DNA of 64,000 bases from Pseudobacter ginsenosidimutans (GCF_007970185.1 NZ_CP042431.1:496001-560000), one strand, 5' to 3'; positions 40,701 through 49,722 are shown, counted from the first letter of the stretch. The notes: generated by a model from the letters alone, not told the origin. Program-made: numbers and translations.

Positions 40701-40947
40701 TACTTTGTACCCGAATCCTACCAAAGGCAGGGTTAACCTAAGGCTTAAATTAAGCGCGCCCATAAATATCAACGTAAACATTTATGATGGAGCAAGCCGC
40801 CTCATCTACACCAAACAATTCAATCTTATGGCAGGGAATCATATTATTCCCCTGAACCTGCACCATCTGCCAACAAACAATTATTTCCTGAAACTATCCG
40901 GCACTGGTATCGATGAAGTGTTCGAATTAATGAAGCATGCCCATTGA
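37732..40947 (+). CDS. Secreted ELWxxDGT-repeat beta-propeller-like protein with T9SS sorting domain
   Basis: 1071 residues. The signal peptide (about 1-20: LLTLLFLLSGYSATTQ) is followed by about 15 recognisable copies of a 45-60-residue unit: GRELWKSDGT..GT..(I/L)VKDI.PG. The repeat is known as the ELWxxDGT family and probably folds as blades of propellers. About 890-1000 is a beta domain (FLDFSGRMSGSDALLTWKTS, FEVERSTD). The last 80 residues form a type IX secretion signal (LYPNPTKGRVNLRL...YFLKLSG). The protein would be exported by T9SS and held on the surface or released. Function unknown. The gene stands alone, 9 bp from the converging DUF1801 gene. Confidence 0.9.
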   Translation: MKNCTLLTLLFLLSGYSATTQVFSLLKDINENPQSIPSGSYPGEMVIMNGTLFFTATTTNAGTELWKSDGTSAGTTIIKDIYPGMQSSSPTNLTVVNGIIFFIATDPIHGRELWKTDGTAQGTQLIKDIYPGIESGPAGKILVLNNAAFFAASDPVNGRELWKSDGTTAGTVMLKDFVPGSISSTPNLQLELNGWIYFSIYNPNIGPELWKSDGTAAGTVIVRSNMSAMDNFTKNSNSFYFTLQIGSYGIELWKSNGTTAGTVLVQTLNYSTPCVIKELTMVNATLFYMLDFGNRISLGKSDGLSTGTSVIRSFDLATNLTRYELTSFNGALYFKAPFDFNVNYELWRSDGTLTGTRIVKEINPSPAEASMPSQLTIMNGALYFIATTTAGTGIWKTDGTEPGTVLVKNINSFSDPSLNFSTPGTIVSNNSVIYFSGNGDQTGTELWKSNGTEAGTMLVKDIRPTTNNNAVSENTQFITGPNDELFFSADDGIHGRELWKTNGTATGTSLIKDIMPGATGNTLQEIVLMNGIIYFAAADGINGSELWRSDGTTAGTYIVRDINPGAPSSEPFYLKVVGNTIYFTAINASTGKELWKSDGTAAGTVLVKDIIAGTNSSDPTQFTSLGTQVFFSATNNINGIELWKTDGTPAGTVMVKDINPGSAHSQPRYLTPANGVIYFNATTATAGSELWQSDGTDAGTFQLADIYPGAAGSNPRYLTWLSPNFYFTAIHPTSGSELWVVTARSGLANVSDINPGVSSSEPRDLKAIDNKLFFTANNGVAGNELWKLEPQVSIGMVTDYWPGPGNGAGIPYGIKGKVFFSGNNGTHGEEPIRSDGTASGTFLLQDVAKSGGSSPVKFVESGKYLYAVMTDDSHGAEIWVANLDAALPLTFLDFSGRMSGSDALLTWKTSNEQNTHTFEVERSTDRVAFSKIGTVAARNLPGEHSYHFTDLNIGAEAYPIIYYRLKQIDLDGNFAYSKVLALKPSAASDITLYPNPTKGRVNLRLKLSAPININVNIYDGASRLIYTKQFNLMAGNHIIPLNLHHLPTNNYFLKLSGTGIDEVFELMKHAH

Positions 40948-40955
40948 TCTGAATC

Positions 40956-41327
40956 TTATGACTTATCCATCGTCTTAACCCATTGCTTAATGATGCCCTG
41001 AAGACCCTTACTCTTTTTCTCCACCTCTCCCATGCTTGTAAATTTAGCATAGGCCTTACCCTTGGGCGCAGCCTCCAGCACATCGCCGGCAGGTAAGCCT
41101 TCAGCCTGGTGAAAGATCAGTGTAACGGTGTCCCTTACACGCAAACTGAACGTTGCAATATCGCCTTTGTAATAAAAGCTCGGGCCGCCCCATTTAACAT
41201 CTTCTGTAATATCAGGATGTACTTTTAAAATGGTATTGCGTAGTGCTTCCATTTCTTTTTTCAAAGGATGATCCAGCTTTGCCAGGAAATCATCTACTTT
41301 TTTCTTGCTCATTATAATCTTTTTCAA
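40956..41327 (-). CDS. DUF1801 domain protein (YdhG/frataxin-like fold)
   Basis: 123 residues; the ATG at 41312 (MSKKKVDDFL) is an alternative start. The family blocks are LDHPLKKEMEALRNTILK, DITEDVKWGGPSFYYKG and VTLIFHQAEGLPAGDVLE. The domain is widespread, with a frataxin-like fold; its function is not settled. It converges with the long repeat-protein gene with only 8 bp between the stops and has no terminator of its own that I can see. Confidence 0.85.
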   Translation of the reverse strand: MKKIIMSKKKVDDFLAKLDHPLKKEMEALRNTILKVHPDITEDVKWGGPSFYYKGDIATFSLRVRDTVTLIFHQAEGLPAGDVLEAAPKGKAYAKFTSMGEVEKKSKGLQGIIKQWVKTMDKS

Positions 41328-41417
41328 TGGTTCAAAATAGCCGGAATGCCGGCTTCGACGGAACTAAATTCGCAAGTCCGCGCCGGGAAAAAATTTACAT
41401 ATGTTGAGAAACGGAAA

Positions 41418-41993
41418 TTATTTGCCGCTGATAACACGGCTCAGTTGCGTGGGAGTGATGCCAAGATAAGAGGCGATATGGTATTTTTTCAAACGGGGAA
41501 TTATATGCCTATGCGTCTGCAGGAACTGCTGATAGCGCGTTGCCGCCGTATCTGTACGAAAAGCGATCTCCAGTGGTTCCTTCTCGATCACCCAATGCTT
41601 TTCCAGGTATTTGATGTAAAACAGGGCAAGATCATGGTATGTATCCACCAATTTTCTGAATGCACTGAATTCATATTCCAGCACAACAGTATCCTCGATA
41701 AAGGTAATAGCAAAGCTGCTGGGAGTACCAGTCATGGTGGCCGAGACGGATGCCGCCAATCGATTTTCCGGAAAGAAGTATTTGATGATCATCTCGCCTT
41801 CAGGCGGCAGATAAGACTGATAAGCCAGACCCTTACAGATGAATGCAAATTTGCGCGGCACCTGTCCTTCTGCCACAAACAACTCTCCTTTCCGGTACAT
41901 TTTCTCCCTCAGCAATGCAGACCAGGCCTGCTCCGTTTCGTCTGTGACCGGATAATAATTGCGGACCTGAAAGAAGAATTGTTCTTTACTCAT
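41418..41993 (-). CDS. Crp/Fnr-type transcription regulator
   Basis: 191 residues. A cyclic-nucleotide-binding-like domain covers about 20-120 (YRKGELFVAEGQVPRKFAFI, GLAYQSYL, MIIKYFFPENRLAASVSATM). The C-terminal helix-turn-helix is short: IPRLKKYHIASYLGITPTQLSRVI. This is the common Bacteroidota version, in which the ligand residues are not conserved, so cAMP binding is doubtful. It is divergent from the acyltransferase-desaturase-thioesterase operon (79 bp between starts) and may regulate it; that is inferred from position only. Confidence 0.9.
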   Translation of the reverse strand: MSKEQFFFQVRNYYPVTDETEQAWSALLREKMYRKGELFVAEGQVPRKFAFICKGLAYQSYLPPEGEMIIKYFFPENRLAASVSATMTGTPSSFAITFIEDTVVLEYEFSAFRKLVDTYHDLALFYIKYLEKHWVIEKEPLEIAFRTDTAATRYQQFLQTHRHIIPRLKKYHIASYLGITPTQLSRVISGK

Positions 41994-42072
41994 CGGCCTT
42001 AAATTAAAAATTATCTAATTAATCGCACTTTTGGGAAGAGTTTACCATGATAAATTAAGCTAATTTAAAGAG

Positions 42073-42984
42073 ATGCCTTATATTGGGTACTTTATGCAAG
42101 GCCTGATTTATTATATTTCGCTACCGTTCATCTATTTTCTATCCCTCCTACCCTTCCCTGTCTTATACAGGGTTTGTGATGGATTCTATTTTGTGCTCTA
42201 TTATGTTGTTGGCTATCGTAAGAATGTGGCCATGCAAAACCTCCGGAATGCATTCCCGGAAAAATCGGAAGCGGAAATAAAAAGGATGTGCAAAGACTTC
42301 TACCATTACCTCTGCGATCTCTTTCCCGAAACTTTCAAAACGCTTACCATCAGCAGATCTGCCATGCTGAAGCATTGTACATTAAGCCCACAGGCAAAGG
42401 AGATCTTCGATCGATACAACCAGGAAGGAAAAAGTATCATCCTGGTAATGGGACATTACGGTAACTGGGAATGGGCAGGCAATACATTCAGCCTTACCTG
42501 TAAACAAAAATTGTTTGTAGTATACCATCCTCTCGCCAACAAATACCTGAACGGACTGATGTATCGCATGCGCACACGATTCGGTACAGGACTTATCGCC
42601 ATGAGAGAGACCTACAAAGACATGGTGAAGTACAAATCCATCACCAGCGCCACTGCCTTCATCGCCGATCAAACGCCCATGCCTGAAAATGCAATCTGGA
42701 CAAGCTTTCTCAACCAGGATACACCTGTATTTCCCGGAACAGAAAAGATTGCTAAAAAAATGAATTATCCCATTGTATACATAACAATAAAGCGATTAAA
42801 AAGAGGTTATTATACGATACTGGCAGAATTATTGTCTGAAGAACCTAAGAATACAGCAGATACGGAGATCACTACATTACACACCGCCAGGTTGGAAAAA
42901 GATATCCGGGAACAACCCGAATTATGGCTCTGGACACATAAACGTTGGAAACATAAACGCCCGGCAGAAAAGTCAATTGTTTAA
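42073..42984 (+). CDS. LpxL/HtrB-like lysophospholipid acyltransferase
   Basis: 303 residues. An N-terminal membrane segment (about 10-45) is followed by RKNVAMQNLRNAFPEKS and the catalytic HX4E motif H128-E133 in GHYGNWEWAG. Later blocks FIADQTPMPENAIWTSFLNQ and the end WLWTHKRWKHKRP are typical of the LPS/lysolipid acyltransferase family. It moves an acyl chain onto a lipid, such as lipid A or an ornithine-type lipid, at the inner membrane. It is the first gene of a three-gene operon with a desaturase and a thioesterase, which points to fatty-acid-modified lipid synthesis. Confidence 0.9.
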   Translation: MPYIGYFMQGLIYYISLPFIYFLSLLPFPVLYRVCDGFYFVLYYVVGYRKNVAMQNLRNAFPEKSEAEIKRMCKDFYHYLCDLFPETFKTLTISRSAMLKHCTLSPQAKEIFDRYNQEGKSIILVMGHYGNWEWAGNTFSLTCKQKLFVVYHPLANKYLNGLMYRMRTRFGTGLIAMRETYKDMVKYKSITSATAFIADQTPMPENAIWTSFLNQDTPVFPGTEKIAKKMNYPIVYITIKRLKRGYYTILAELLSEEPKNTADTEITTLHTARLEKDIREQPELWLWTHKRWKHKRPAEKSIV

Positions 42985-43004
42985 AAACCCCATAGTTACA
43001 AATC

Positions 43005-43979
43005 ATGCAAATTAAATCGGGCAGGGAACTGATCCTTGCCACCAAACCATTTGCCAAAGAAATCCCCTGGAAAAGCTGGTATTTTACCCTTTCTACGCTG
43101 GCAATATTGATGGCGTTCTTCGCAGGTATTTATTTTCTCAACAATCCCTTGTTGCGCATTGCCTGCAGCATCGGAGCCGGACTGACCATGGTGCGCATGT
43201 TCGTGATCTACCATGATCACCAGCACCATACCATCCTGCACCGCTCTTTGCCAGCAGATGTTCTGTTCAAACTCTACGGTATTTTCATACTGGCGCCCAC
43301 CAGCATCTGGAAGCGCTCGCATGATTATCACCACAATCATAACAGTAAACTCTTCAGTGCCAGCATCGGCTCATACCCGATCATGACCAAACAGAAATTC
43401 ATGCAGTCTTCCAAAGCAGAGCAACGCAGCTACCTGTTTGTCCGTCATCCGCTGACCATTCTGTTCGGATACCTCACCATGTTCGTGTATGGTATGTGCG
43501 TGCGCTCTTTTCTCAGTGCGCCCAAACGTCACTGGGATTCATTGGTTGCATTGGTGGTGCATTTCACTATCGGTGTACTGATCTTTGTATACCTGGGCTG
43601 GTTCACCTGGCTGCTGGCTGCCGTGATCCCATTCCTGGTAGCATTCATGATCGGCGCTTATTTGTTCTATGCCCAGCATAATTTCCCCGGTGTGACCTTC
43701 CGCGAAAAAGATGAATGGTGTTATGAAGAAGCTGCCATGTCATCCTCCAGTTATATGGTGATGAATCCTTTCTGGAAATGGGTTACAGCCAATATCGGGT
43801 ATCATCATATCCATCATATCAATTCCCGTATTCCATTTTATCGCCTTCCGGAAGTAATGTCAAGCATTCCACAATTGCAGAAAGCAAAAACAACAACCTT
43901 GAATCCTGCGGACATCATTGCCTGCTTCCGGTTGAAAGTATGGGACCCTTCCACCAATTCCATGGTTGGAGTAAAGTAG
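43005..43979 (+). CDS. Membrane fatty acid desaturase
   Basis: 324 residues. The three histidine boxes of the di-iron centre are present: HDHQHH at 70-75, HDYHHNH at 106-112 and HHIHH at 267-271. Hydrophobic segments lie at about 26-66 and 150-220. It introduces a double bond into an acyl chain, or hydroxylates it; the substrate cannot be read from the sequence. It lies 20 bp after the acyltransferase and 4 bp before the thioesterase, so co-translation is likely. Confidence 0.92.
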   Translation: MQIKSGRELILATKPFAKEIPWKSWYFTLSTLAILMAFFAGIYFLNNPLLRIACSIGAGLTMVRMFVIYHDHQHHTILHRSLPADVLFKLYGIFILAPTSIWKRSHDYHHNHNSKLFSASIGSYPIMTKQKFMQSSKAEQRSYLFVRHPLTILFGYLTMFVYGMCVRSFLSAPKRHWDSLVALVVHFTIGVLIFVYLGWFTWLLAAVIPFLVAFMIGAYLFYAQHNFPGVTFREKDEWCYEEAAMSSSSYMVMNPFWKWVTANIGYHHIHHINSRIPFYRLPEVMSSIPQLQKAKTTTLNPADIIACFRLKVWDPSTNSMVGVK

Positions 43980-43983
43980 TTTT

Positions 43984-44406
43984 ATGGAATATTCAAAAAC
44001 CTATACAGTAAAAGACGAACATATCGATGTGCAACAGATCGTAGATGGATTGTACTATCCGTTCTACATGGAATGGTGCCGTCATGATTTCATCCGCGAA
44101 GTATTGGATTTCGATTTCGAAGCAGAGGCACATAAAGGGAATAACATGGTGCTGTCCCGATACACGCTTCAGTTTGTACGTTCGCTCAAAAAAGGAGATA
44201 CTTTCCAGGTCACCTGCAGCCCGATGCTGGACAAAACGAATAAAGCAGTTCTTCATTTCAGGCAAACGATTCTCCTCAATAACAAGATCGTTACCAAAGC
44301 GGTGTTTTCCGGAACCTGTGTGAAAGCCGGCGGCGGAAGGCCCTTCCTTCCTGAAGGATTGTTATCAAAGCTCGAAGGGGCGCCGGAATGGGACGGCGAG
44401 CTGTAA
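43984..44406 (+). CDS. Hotdog-fold acyl-CoA thioesterase (4HBT/YbgC-like)
   Basis: 140 residues. The fold pattern of YbgC-like thioesterases is visible: DEHIDVQQIVDGLYYPFYME with a conserved acidic/aromatic helix (WCRHDFIREV), then the beta sheet VLSRYTLQFVRSLKKGDTFQ and the strands FRQTILLNNKIVTKAVFSG. The usual catalytic Asp of the family falls in the DEHIDVQ stretch. It probably releases an acyl chain from CoA or ACP. It is the last gene of the operon; a hairpin follows at 44423-44453. Confidence 0.8.
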   Translation: MEYSKTYTVKDEHIDVQQIVDGLYYPFYMEWCRHDFIREVLDFDFEAEAHKGNNMVLSRYTLQFVRSLKKGDTFQVTCSPMLDKTNKAVLHFRQTILLNNKIVTKAVFSGTCVKAGGGRPFLPEGLLSKLEGAPEWDGEL

Positions 44407-44422
44407 AATATTCATACTGGTC

Positions 44423-44453
44423 TAAGGCCGGGTATCATCGCGTACCGGCCTTA
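44423..44453. terminator. Hairpin between the converging thioesterase and LytTR genes
   Basis: TAAGGCCGG(G)TA pairs with TACCGGCCTTA (11 bp with one bulge). There is no T-run on either side, and the stem overlaps the LytTR stop codon, so it would be a weak terminator at best. Confidence 0.45.
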
Positions 44454-45200
44454 GTACCTTAGCTTGGCCAGAAAGGCCGCTCGTTTACGGGAGCTCACGT
44501 CGATGGGTACCCCATCAGCCATCTCTACATATCCTCCCTTTCCGTAATGATATTTCTTTACATGATCAAGGTTGATAAGATAAGAATCGTGTACACGGCA
44601 GAAATTGTCTTCAGGCAGCAGGATCTCGAATTCTTTCAGATTACCGCTCACCAGTAATTGCTTGCTGTTCACAAATGTGAAACGGGTGTAGGCCCTTTCG
44701 GCTGTGCAATACAGTATGTCCTTGATGGGATAGAAGATCAGACCTTCCTTCGTTTTCAACGCGATCCTTGAATTCCCGCTCTTCTCCCTGATCTGGTCCA
44801 GGAATCCGGCCAGCCGCATGTTCACGTCTTTCTCCATCAGTTTGGTGCGCGCTTTCTGCACTGCCGTACGCAGCTCATCCATATCAACAGGCTTGAGCAG
44901 GTAATCCAGTGCACTGTACCGAAAAGCCCTAAGTGCGTAATTATCAAAAGCAGTAACGAAGATGATCTCAAAGTTTACAGGCATTAATTTATCCAGCAGG
45001 TCAAACGCATTTTCCCTGGGCATCTGAATATCCAGGAAAACGATCTGCGGTGAACCCGCGCGGATCAGCTCCAGCGCTTCCTTCGCACTGGTGGCTTTCC
45101 CCACCACGGTGAGCTCAGGACAATACCGGTTGATCATCTTTTCCAGGCCATCGAGGTTCAGTGGTTCGTCGTCTACAAGAATGCAATTGATAGTGTTCAT
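44451..45200 (-). CDS. LytTR-family response regulator
   Basis: 249 residues. The receiver domain has DDEP at 10-13, phosphoacceptor D57 in VFLDIQMP, and K at KPVDMDEL near 104. The LytTR DNA-binding domain is at about 145-245 (IALKTKEGLIFYPIKDILYC, FCRVHDSYLINLDHVKKYHY). It starts 11 bp after the histidine kinase gene, forming a standard two-component pair. Target genes are unknown. Confidence 0.94.
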   Translation of the reverse strand: MNTINCILVDDEPLNLDGLEKMINRYCPELTVVGKATSAKEALELIRAGSPQIVFLDIQMPRENAFDLLDKLMPVNFEIIFVTAFDNYALRAFRYSALDYLLKPVDMDELRTAVQKARTKLMEKDVNMRLAGFLDQIREKSGNSRIALKTKEGLIFYPIKDILYCTAERAYTRFTFVNSKQLLVSGNLKEFEILLPEDNFCRVHDSYLINLDHVKKYHYGKGGYVEMADGVPIDVSSRKRAAFLAKLRY

Positions 45201-45211
45201 AACCCTAATGA

Positions 45212-48148
45212 TTAATGGTTGACAGGAAATTTTACAATGATGCGCGTTCCGCTTACATTGCCGGCCTCATCCAATACATCTTCCATTTCCAGTGAGATCT
45301 GTCTTTTCTGCTGAAGGTTGAGCACGTTGATACGCTCCGTAGTCAGTTGCATGCCCCTGGACTGGTATTCGATATGTTGAGATGATTTGAGGGCTTGTAC
45401 TACTTCCCTGCCCGGACCATTGTCTGTAATAGTGCAGCAGAGCCAATCCTGGCAAAGCGAGAATCCCACCTGTATAAAACCTCCCTGCTGCTGCCTGTTC
45501 TGAATGCCATGACGGATCGCATTCTCTACAAAAGGCTGCAGCACCATGCCAGGAATGAATGTTTGCGACTTATTCACTTCAGGATCTGCTTTCACGCTGT
45601 AATTGAAACTATGTTTGAACCGTAATTGCTCCAGCTGCAGGTAAGTGACCAGGTAATTGATCTCATCTTCCACGGAGATCTCGGAATGCGCTGAATTGTC
45701 CAGCGTTTGCCGGATCAGGCGGGCAAAGCTGCTCAGGTATTTATTGGCGCTGCCTGCATCGTTATCGAGAATGAAACCCTGAATGGAATTGAGGCTGTTG
45801 AAAATGAAATGAGGGTTCATCTGCGCCCTGAGCGCCTTCTGTTCCAGGTCCTGCAATTTTTCCTGGATCGCTTGTGCAGCTTTCTCTCTTTCCCTGATTC
45901 GTTTGCTCCTTTCCGTTACCAGCATCCAGGTGAGGCCCATGAGTAAGATAGCTGAGAGGGTGATGAACCAGGCTGTTTGCCAGAAAGGTGTTTTGATCAG
46001 CATGGCGATGTTCAGCGGTTTGCTTTCCACACCGAATTTATTGGTAGCAAAAAGCTCCAGCTCATAATCACCGGCAGGCAATGCGATAAAATCCAGCGAG
46101 GTTTGCCTTGTTCTATGCCAGGCCGTATCAAAACCGCGGAGCCTGTATGTATATTCGATATCGCCTTCCGATCTGTAGGAAATGCCTACATAATCGAAGC
46201 GGATATTGCGTTTGTTGTAATCGAGCGCATAGCTGACGGCCGGTGCTACGGCCGCACCGTCTATGCTGACATTCAGGAGACGCAGATCGCAGCGGGAATT
46301 GGTATTGATGGTACTCTTGTTGAAGAAAGAAACACCTTCGGGAGTTCCGGCGTAGAGGTAATTTCCATTCACCAGCAATGTATTGATCATATTGGAGCCG
46401 AGGCCATCAGTAGTGGAATAATGTATGATGCTTCCCGGTGGGTCAATGAAAACCCTGTCGAGCCCCTTATCGGTCCCCACCCAGATACAGTTCCGGTCGA
46501 TCACCAGCGTACGACAGTCTTCACTGCTCAATCCATTGTTGGTGCCGAATACCCGGCCCATTTCATGATTCCTGATTTCCACAATTCCACCAAATGCTGC
46601 CACCCAGATGGTGCCGTCTGATGCCTCCCTGATTGCATTTATCTTCCTTCCCTTGAGGAAGGGTATCTGATCACCCAGATCATCGTACATACCATCGGGC
46701 TTTCGGATCAGCAGGCCGGTGAGCGTACCGAAAAAGATCGAGTCTCTCCTGATCAGCATGCTGGTGGTCCTTCCTTCCCTGAGCACTTTTGTGCAGCGGA
46801 GCGAAGGGAAATCGATCAATAACAAACCTCCTGATGTTGCCAGCACCAGTTCACGATCATTCAGAAAATCCATCTGCTTGATAGCACCGAAATGCATGGC
46901 AGAACGAAATGGCGCACCCTTACTGCTGACAAAAACACCAGGGCCGCTTCCGAGAATATGCGTATCCCCGCGAATGATCACAGATTTTATCGGCTTATTG
47001 AAAGATGCCCCATCGAATTTCTCTGAAAGGCTCAGCCCTGCCCCGGTCTCATCAGTCTTCAATTCCATGCATCCCATATCCGTTCCTACAAGAATGGCAT
47101 TTCGGTCTTTCTGCAATTCGAATACATGAAAGTTCTGCTCACCTGCACCAAGGCTTCTGAAATTCTTTACCCGCCTGGATCGCAGACGGTACACGCCATC
47201 GGTGATGGTGGAATACCAAACGCCCCCTTCATTGTCCGTAAAGCAATTGCTTACATTCCTGTTGCTGAGAAAATGCTCGCTTATCTGTCTGGTAAGAATG
47301 TTGAAGATGAAAGAACCACGGCTTGTATTGAGACAAAGCAATGAGTCATCCAGTTTCAGAATGGTATTGAGGCTCGGTACCGGTACTTCATATTCGATCT
47401 TATAACGGAGAGATCTTACGTGCAGCATGTTGCCCGGCGAATACCAGCAAACAAGATCGCGTGTAACCAGTGCTGTGCCTTCGCCCGCCTGTTTGGCCGG
47501 AATATTGAAGAGATAATGGTATTGTTTGAAATCCTTTGTAGCATATACCTGCTGCTCATCCATCATCAATATTTCTTTGGTATCCTGGTTCACGAGTTTG
47601 GTAAGATAACATTCCGGAGAGCGCGGGCATTGATAGTTGGTCACTTTATCCTCAGGAGTAAATGCCCATATCATTTTCTTATCTATGATCACAATTTCAC
47701 CATTGCCGGTTTCAACGCATCCCATCACAAAGTCCGTGAGCCTGATCTTTGCCAGCAGGCTATCGTTTTCCTGTGTATGTATTTTCCCTTTATAATAATA
47801 GCAGATACTGTTCTTGAAAGGCATGATCCATACGCGTCCGCGGGAATCGGCAAACAACCGGAGAATGGCATTGTCCGGTAATCCATCGCGCATGGTGAAG
47901 GTTTTGAAATTGGTGCCATCGAAACGACTGACGCCTGCTTCCGTACCGAACCACATGAAGCCATCGGTATCCTGCTGCATGCAATACACTACTTTACTGG
48001 CGAGGCCATCACGCGTGGTATAATGAGAGTAACTGAATTCCTGGGACCGGCCAATGAAAAAAAAGAAAAGAGAACAGCATAACATGCATACCGTTTTTCT
48101 GCTGAAAACAGGAAAGGAAGAAATGATCAGATAAAGGTTATGCTTCAT
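45212..48148 (-). CDS. Two-component sensor: propeller/Y_Y_Y ligand domain with LytS-type histidine kinase
   Basis: 978 residues from the ATG at 48148 (the frame is open to 48193). A signal/membrane start is followed by a periplasmic region with two-component regulator propeller repeats (YTTRDGLASKVVYCMQQDTD, DGFMWFGTEAGVSRFDGTNF, SDGTIWVAAFGGIVEI). Then come a Y_Y_Y domain (DYNKRNIRFDYVGISYRSEG, then GFDTAWHRT), one membrane helix (WFITLSAILLMGLTWMLV), and the kinase with phospho-His in RAQMNPHFIFNSLNS and an ATPase domain (PFVENAIRHG). It is the direct partner of the LytTR regulator encoded next. Confidence 0.93.
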   Translation of the reverse strand: MKHNLYLIISSFPVFSRKTVCMLCCSLFFFFIGRSQEFSYSHYTTRDGLASKVVYCMQQDTDGFMWFGTEAGVSRFDGTNFKTFTMRDGLPDNAILRLFADSRGRVWIMPFKNSICYYYKGKIHTQENDSLLAKIRLTDFVMGCVETGNGEIVIIDKKMIWAFTPEDKVTNYQCPRSPECYLTKLVNQDTKEILMMDEQQVYATKDFKQYHYLFNIPAKQAGEGTALVTRDLVCWYSPGNMLHVRSLRYKIEYEVPVPSLNTILKLDDSLLCLNTSRGSFIFNILTRQISEHFLSNRNVSNCFTDNEGGVWYSTITDGVYRLRSRRVKNFRSLGAGEQNFHVFELQKDRNAILVGTDMGCMELKTDETGAGLSLSEKFDGASFNKPIKSVIIRGDTHILGSGPGVFVSSKGAPFRSAMHFGAIKQMDFLNDRELVLATSGGLLLIDFPSLRCTKVLREGRTTSMLIRRDSIFFGTLTGLLIRKPDGMYDDLGDQIPFLKGRKINAIREASDGTIWVAAFGGIVEIRNHEMGRVFGTNNGLSSEDCRTLVIDRNCIWVGTDKGLDRVFIDPPGSIIHYSTTDGLGSNMINTLLVNGNYLYAGTPEGVSFFNKSTINTNSRCDLRLLNVSIDGAAVAPAVSYALDYNKRNIRFDYVGISYRSEGDIEYTYRLRGFDTAWHRTRQTSLDFIALPAGDYELELFATNKFGVESKPLNIAMLIKTPFWQTAWFITLSAILLMGLTWMLVTERSKRIREREKAAQAIQEKLQDLEQKALRAQMNPHFIFNSLNSIQGFILDNDAGSANKYLSSFARLIRQTLDNSAHSEISVEDEINYLVTYLQLEQLRFKHSFNYSVKADPEVNKSQTFIPGMVLQPFVENAIRHGIQNRQQQGGFIQVGFSLCQDWLCCTITDNGPGREVVQALKSSQHIEYQSRGMQLTTERINVLNLQQKRQISLEMEDVLDEAGNVSGTRIIVKFPVNH

Positions 48149-48336
48149 GGCCGTTGAGCAAAAGTTTTGGCGGTACGGGAACAAGGGCCACAATATATTT
48201 AAAAAAAATGAGGTGCATTAAAAAGAAAAACCGGCTCAATACCCGGGATAATCAGGATAATATTTGATGTTTTGGGTGTACCGGGCAGTTTGTATCTTCA
48301 GGTATCATTGCACCACAAACCATAACAGCAGATCTT

Positions 48337-49704
48337 ATGCTCAGAAAGTATTTCTTCCTTGCAGGAAGCCTGTCCATTATTTCTACGGTCGTTTCTGCAC
48401 AATCTCCTTCCCTTGTATTTCCTGATGGCGCTAAAGTTTGTTTTGTTGGCAACAGCATTACACAGGCAGGGGAATACCTTCATTATATCAGGGGCTTCTA
48501 TGCCACCAGGTACCCTGAACAGAAAGTGGAATTCATCAATTGTGGAATCTCAGGTGATGTTACCGGCGGTATCCTCGCGCGGATGCAACCGGATATAATG
48601 GTCCACAAACCTGATTATGCCGTGATCATGATTGGTATGAACGATGTGAACCGTCCACTCTATGCAGCCAGATTCAATGGCATCGATAGTATTCAGCAAA
48701 AGAAGAAAATGGCATTGGCTATTTATAAAGATAACCTTTCACAGATCGTAAAATACTTTGTAGATCATAAAGTGAAAGTGATCCTGCAAAAACCAAGCAT
48801 CTATGATCAAACAGCAAAACTTCCCCAGGAAAACCTGAATGGAGTGAACGATGCGCTGGCAACCTGCGCCGGCTATATGCAGGAACTGGCCGACAAATAC
48901 CGGTTACGCACAGTTGATTACTGGAGTATCATGACTGCCATCAACAGGAAGATGCAGGCAACAGACAGCAGCTTTACCATTGTTGGTAAGGACCGCGTGC
49001 ATCCTGCATCACCCGGGCATTTCACTATGGCCTATCAATTCCTGCACTCAACGCTTGGCGCTATTCCTGCCAATATCATTTCACTGAATTACGGATCAAA
49101 GAAAGTGGTTGCCACGCATGGCGCCAGGGTGACTGACCTCTCATTCTCAAAGAACGAAATCCATTTTACCCACCAGCCTGCTTCCCTGCCCTATATCATG
49201 TTCTCAGCAGCTACTCCGGCGCTGGACCTGGTGCCATTTACAAAAGAATTCAATACGGAATTGCTGAAAGTGGCAGGCTTGCCTGAAGGCAATTACCGGT
49301 TAGTCCTTAACGATAGTATAGCTGGTGAATTCAGCAGCGCTCAATTCAGTGAAGGCATCAATATTGCATTGCTGAATACGCCACAAAGCCGGCAGGCGAA
49401 AGAAGTGCTGGAGTATTGTTTGAAGATGAAATCCATTGAATCTGATCTCCGCCAGCTTCGTCATATGGAATACAGGACCCTGTTCAAATTACCGAATGGC
49501 AATATCAAAGACAGTGGTATCGCCATCCTGCAAAGGAAACTGGCAGATACGGCTACTAAAAAGAATGAGCGCCCACCTGCAGAACGTTACCTGAAGAACA
49601 AACCGAAGGAAGAGGACTTGTACAAAGAGTGGGACAGGATGCAGCAAAGATTGTATGAGATCAATAAACCGGAGGCTGTGAGGGTGAAGATAGAGAAGAT
49701 CTGA
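48337..49704 (+). CDS. Secreted SGNH/GDSL hydrolase
   Basis: 455 residues with a signal peptide (FLAGSLSIISTVVSAQ). SGNH blocks: nucleophile S40 in CFVGNSIT, oxyanion Gly in NCGISGD, Asn in GMNDVN, and D219/H222 in KDRVHPASPGH. The C-terminal 200 residues form an extra beta part (ATHGARVTDLSFSKNEIHF) and a helical end. Members act as esterases on acetylated sugars or other polymers, often in polysaccharide degradation. It is divergent from the sensor kinase gene and converges on the second SusC/D pair. Confidence 0.9.
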   Translation: MLRKYFFLAGSLSIISTVVSAQSPSLVFPDGAKVCFVGNSITQAGEYLHYIRGFYATRYPEQKVEFINCGISGDVTGGILARMQPDIMVHKPDYAVIMIGMNDVNRPLYAARFNGIDSIQQKKKMALAIYKDNLSQIVKYFVDHKVKVILQKPSIYDQTAKLPQENLNGVNDALATCAGYMQELADKYRLRTVDYWSIMTAINRKMQATDSSFTIVGKDRVHPASPGHFTMAYQFLHSTLGAIPANIISLNYGSKKVVATHGARVTDLSFSKNEIHFTHQPASLPYIMFSAATPALDLVPFTKEFNTELLKVAGLPEGNYRLVLNDSIAGEFSSAQFSEGINIALLNTPQSRQAKEVLEYCLKMKSIESDLRQLRHMEYRTLFKLPNGNIKDSGIAILQRKLADTATKKNERPPAERYLKNKPKEEDLYKEWDRMQQRLYEINKPEAVRVKIEKI

Positions 49705-49722
49705 ACAGCTAATTGATATAAC

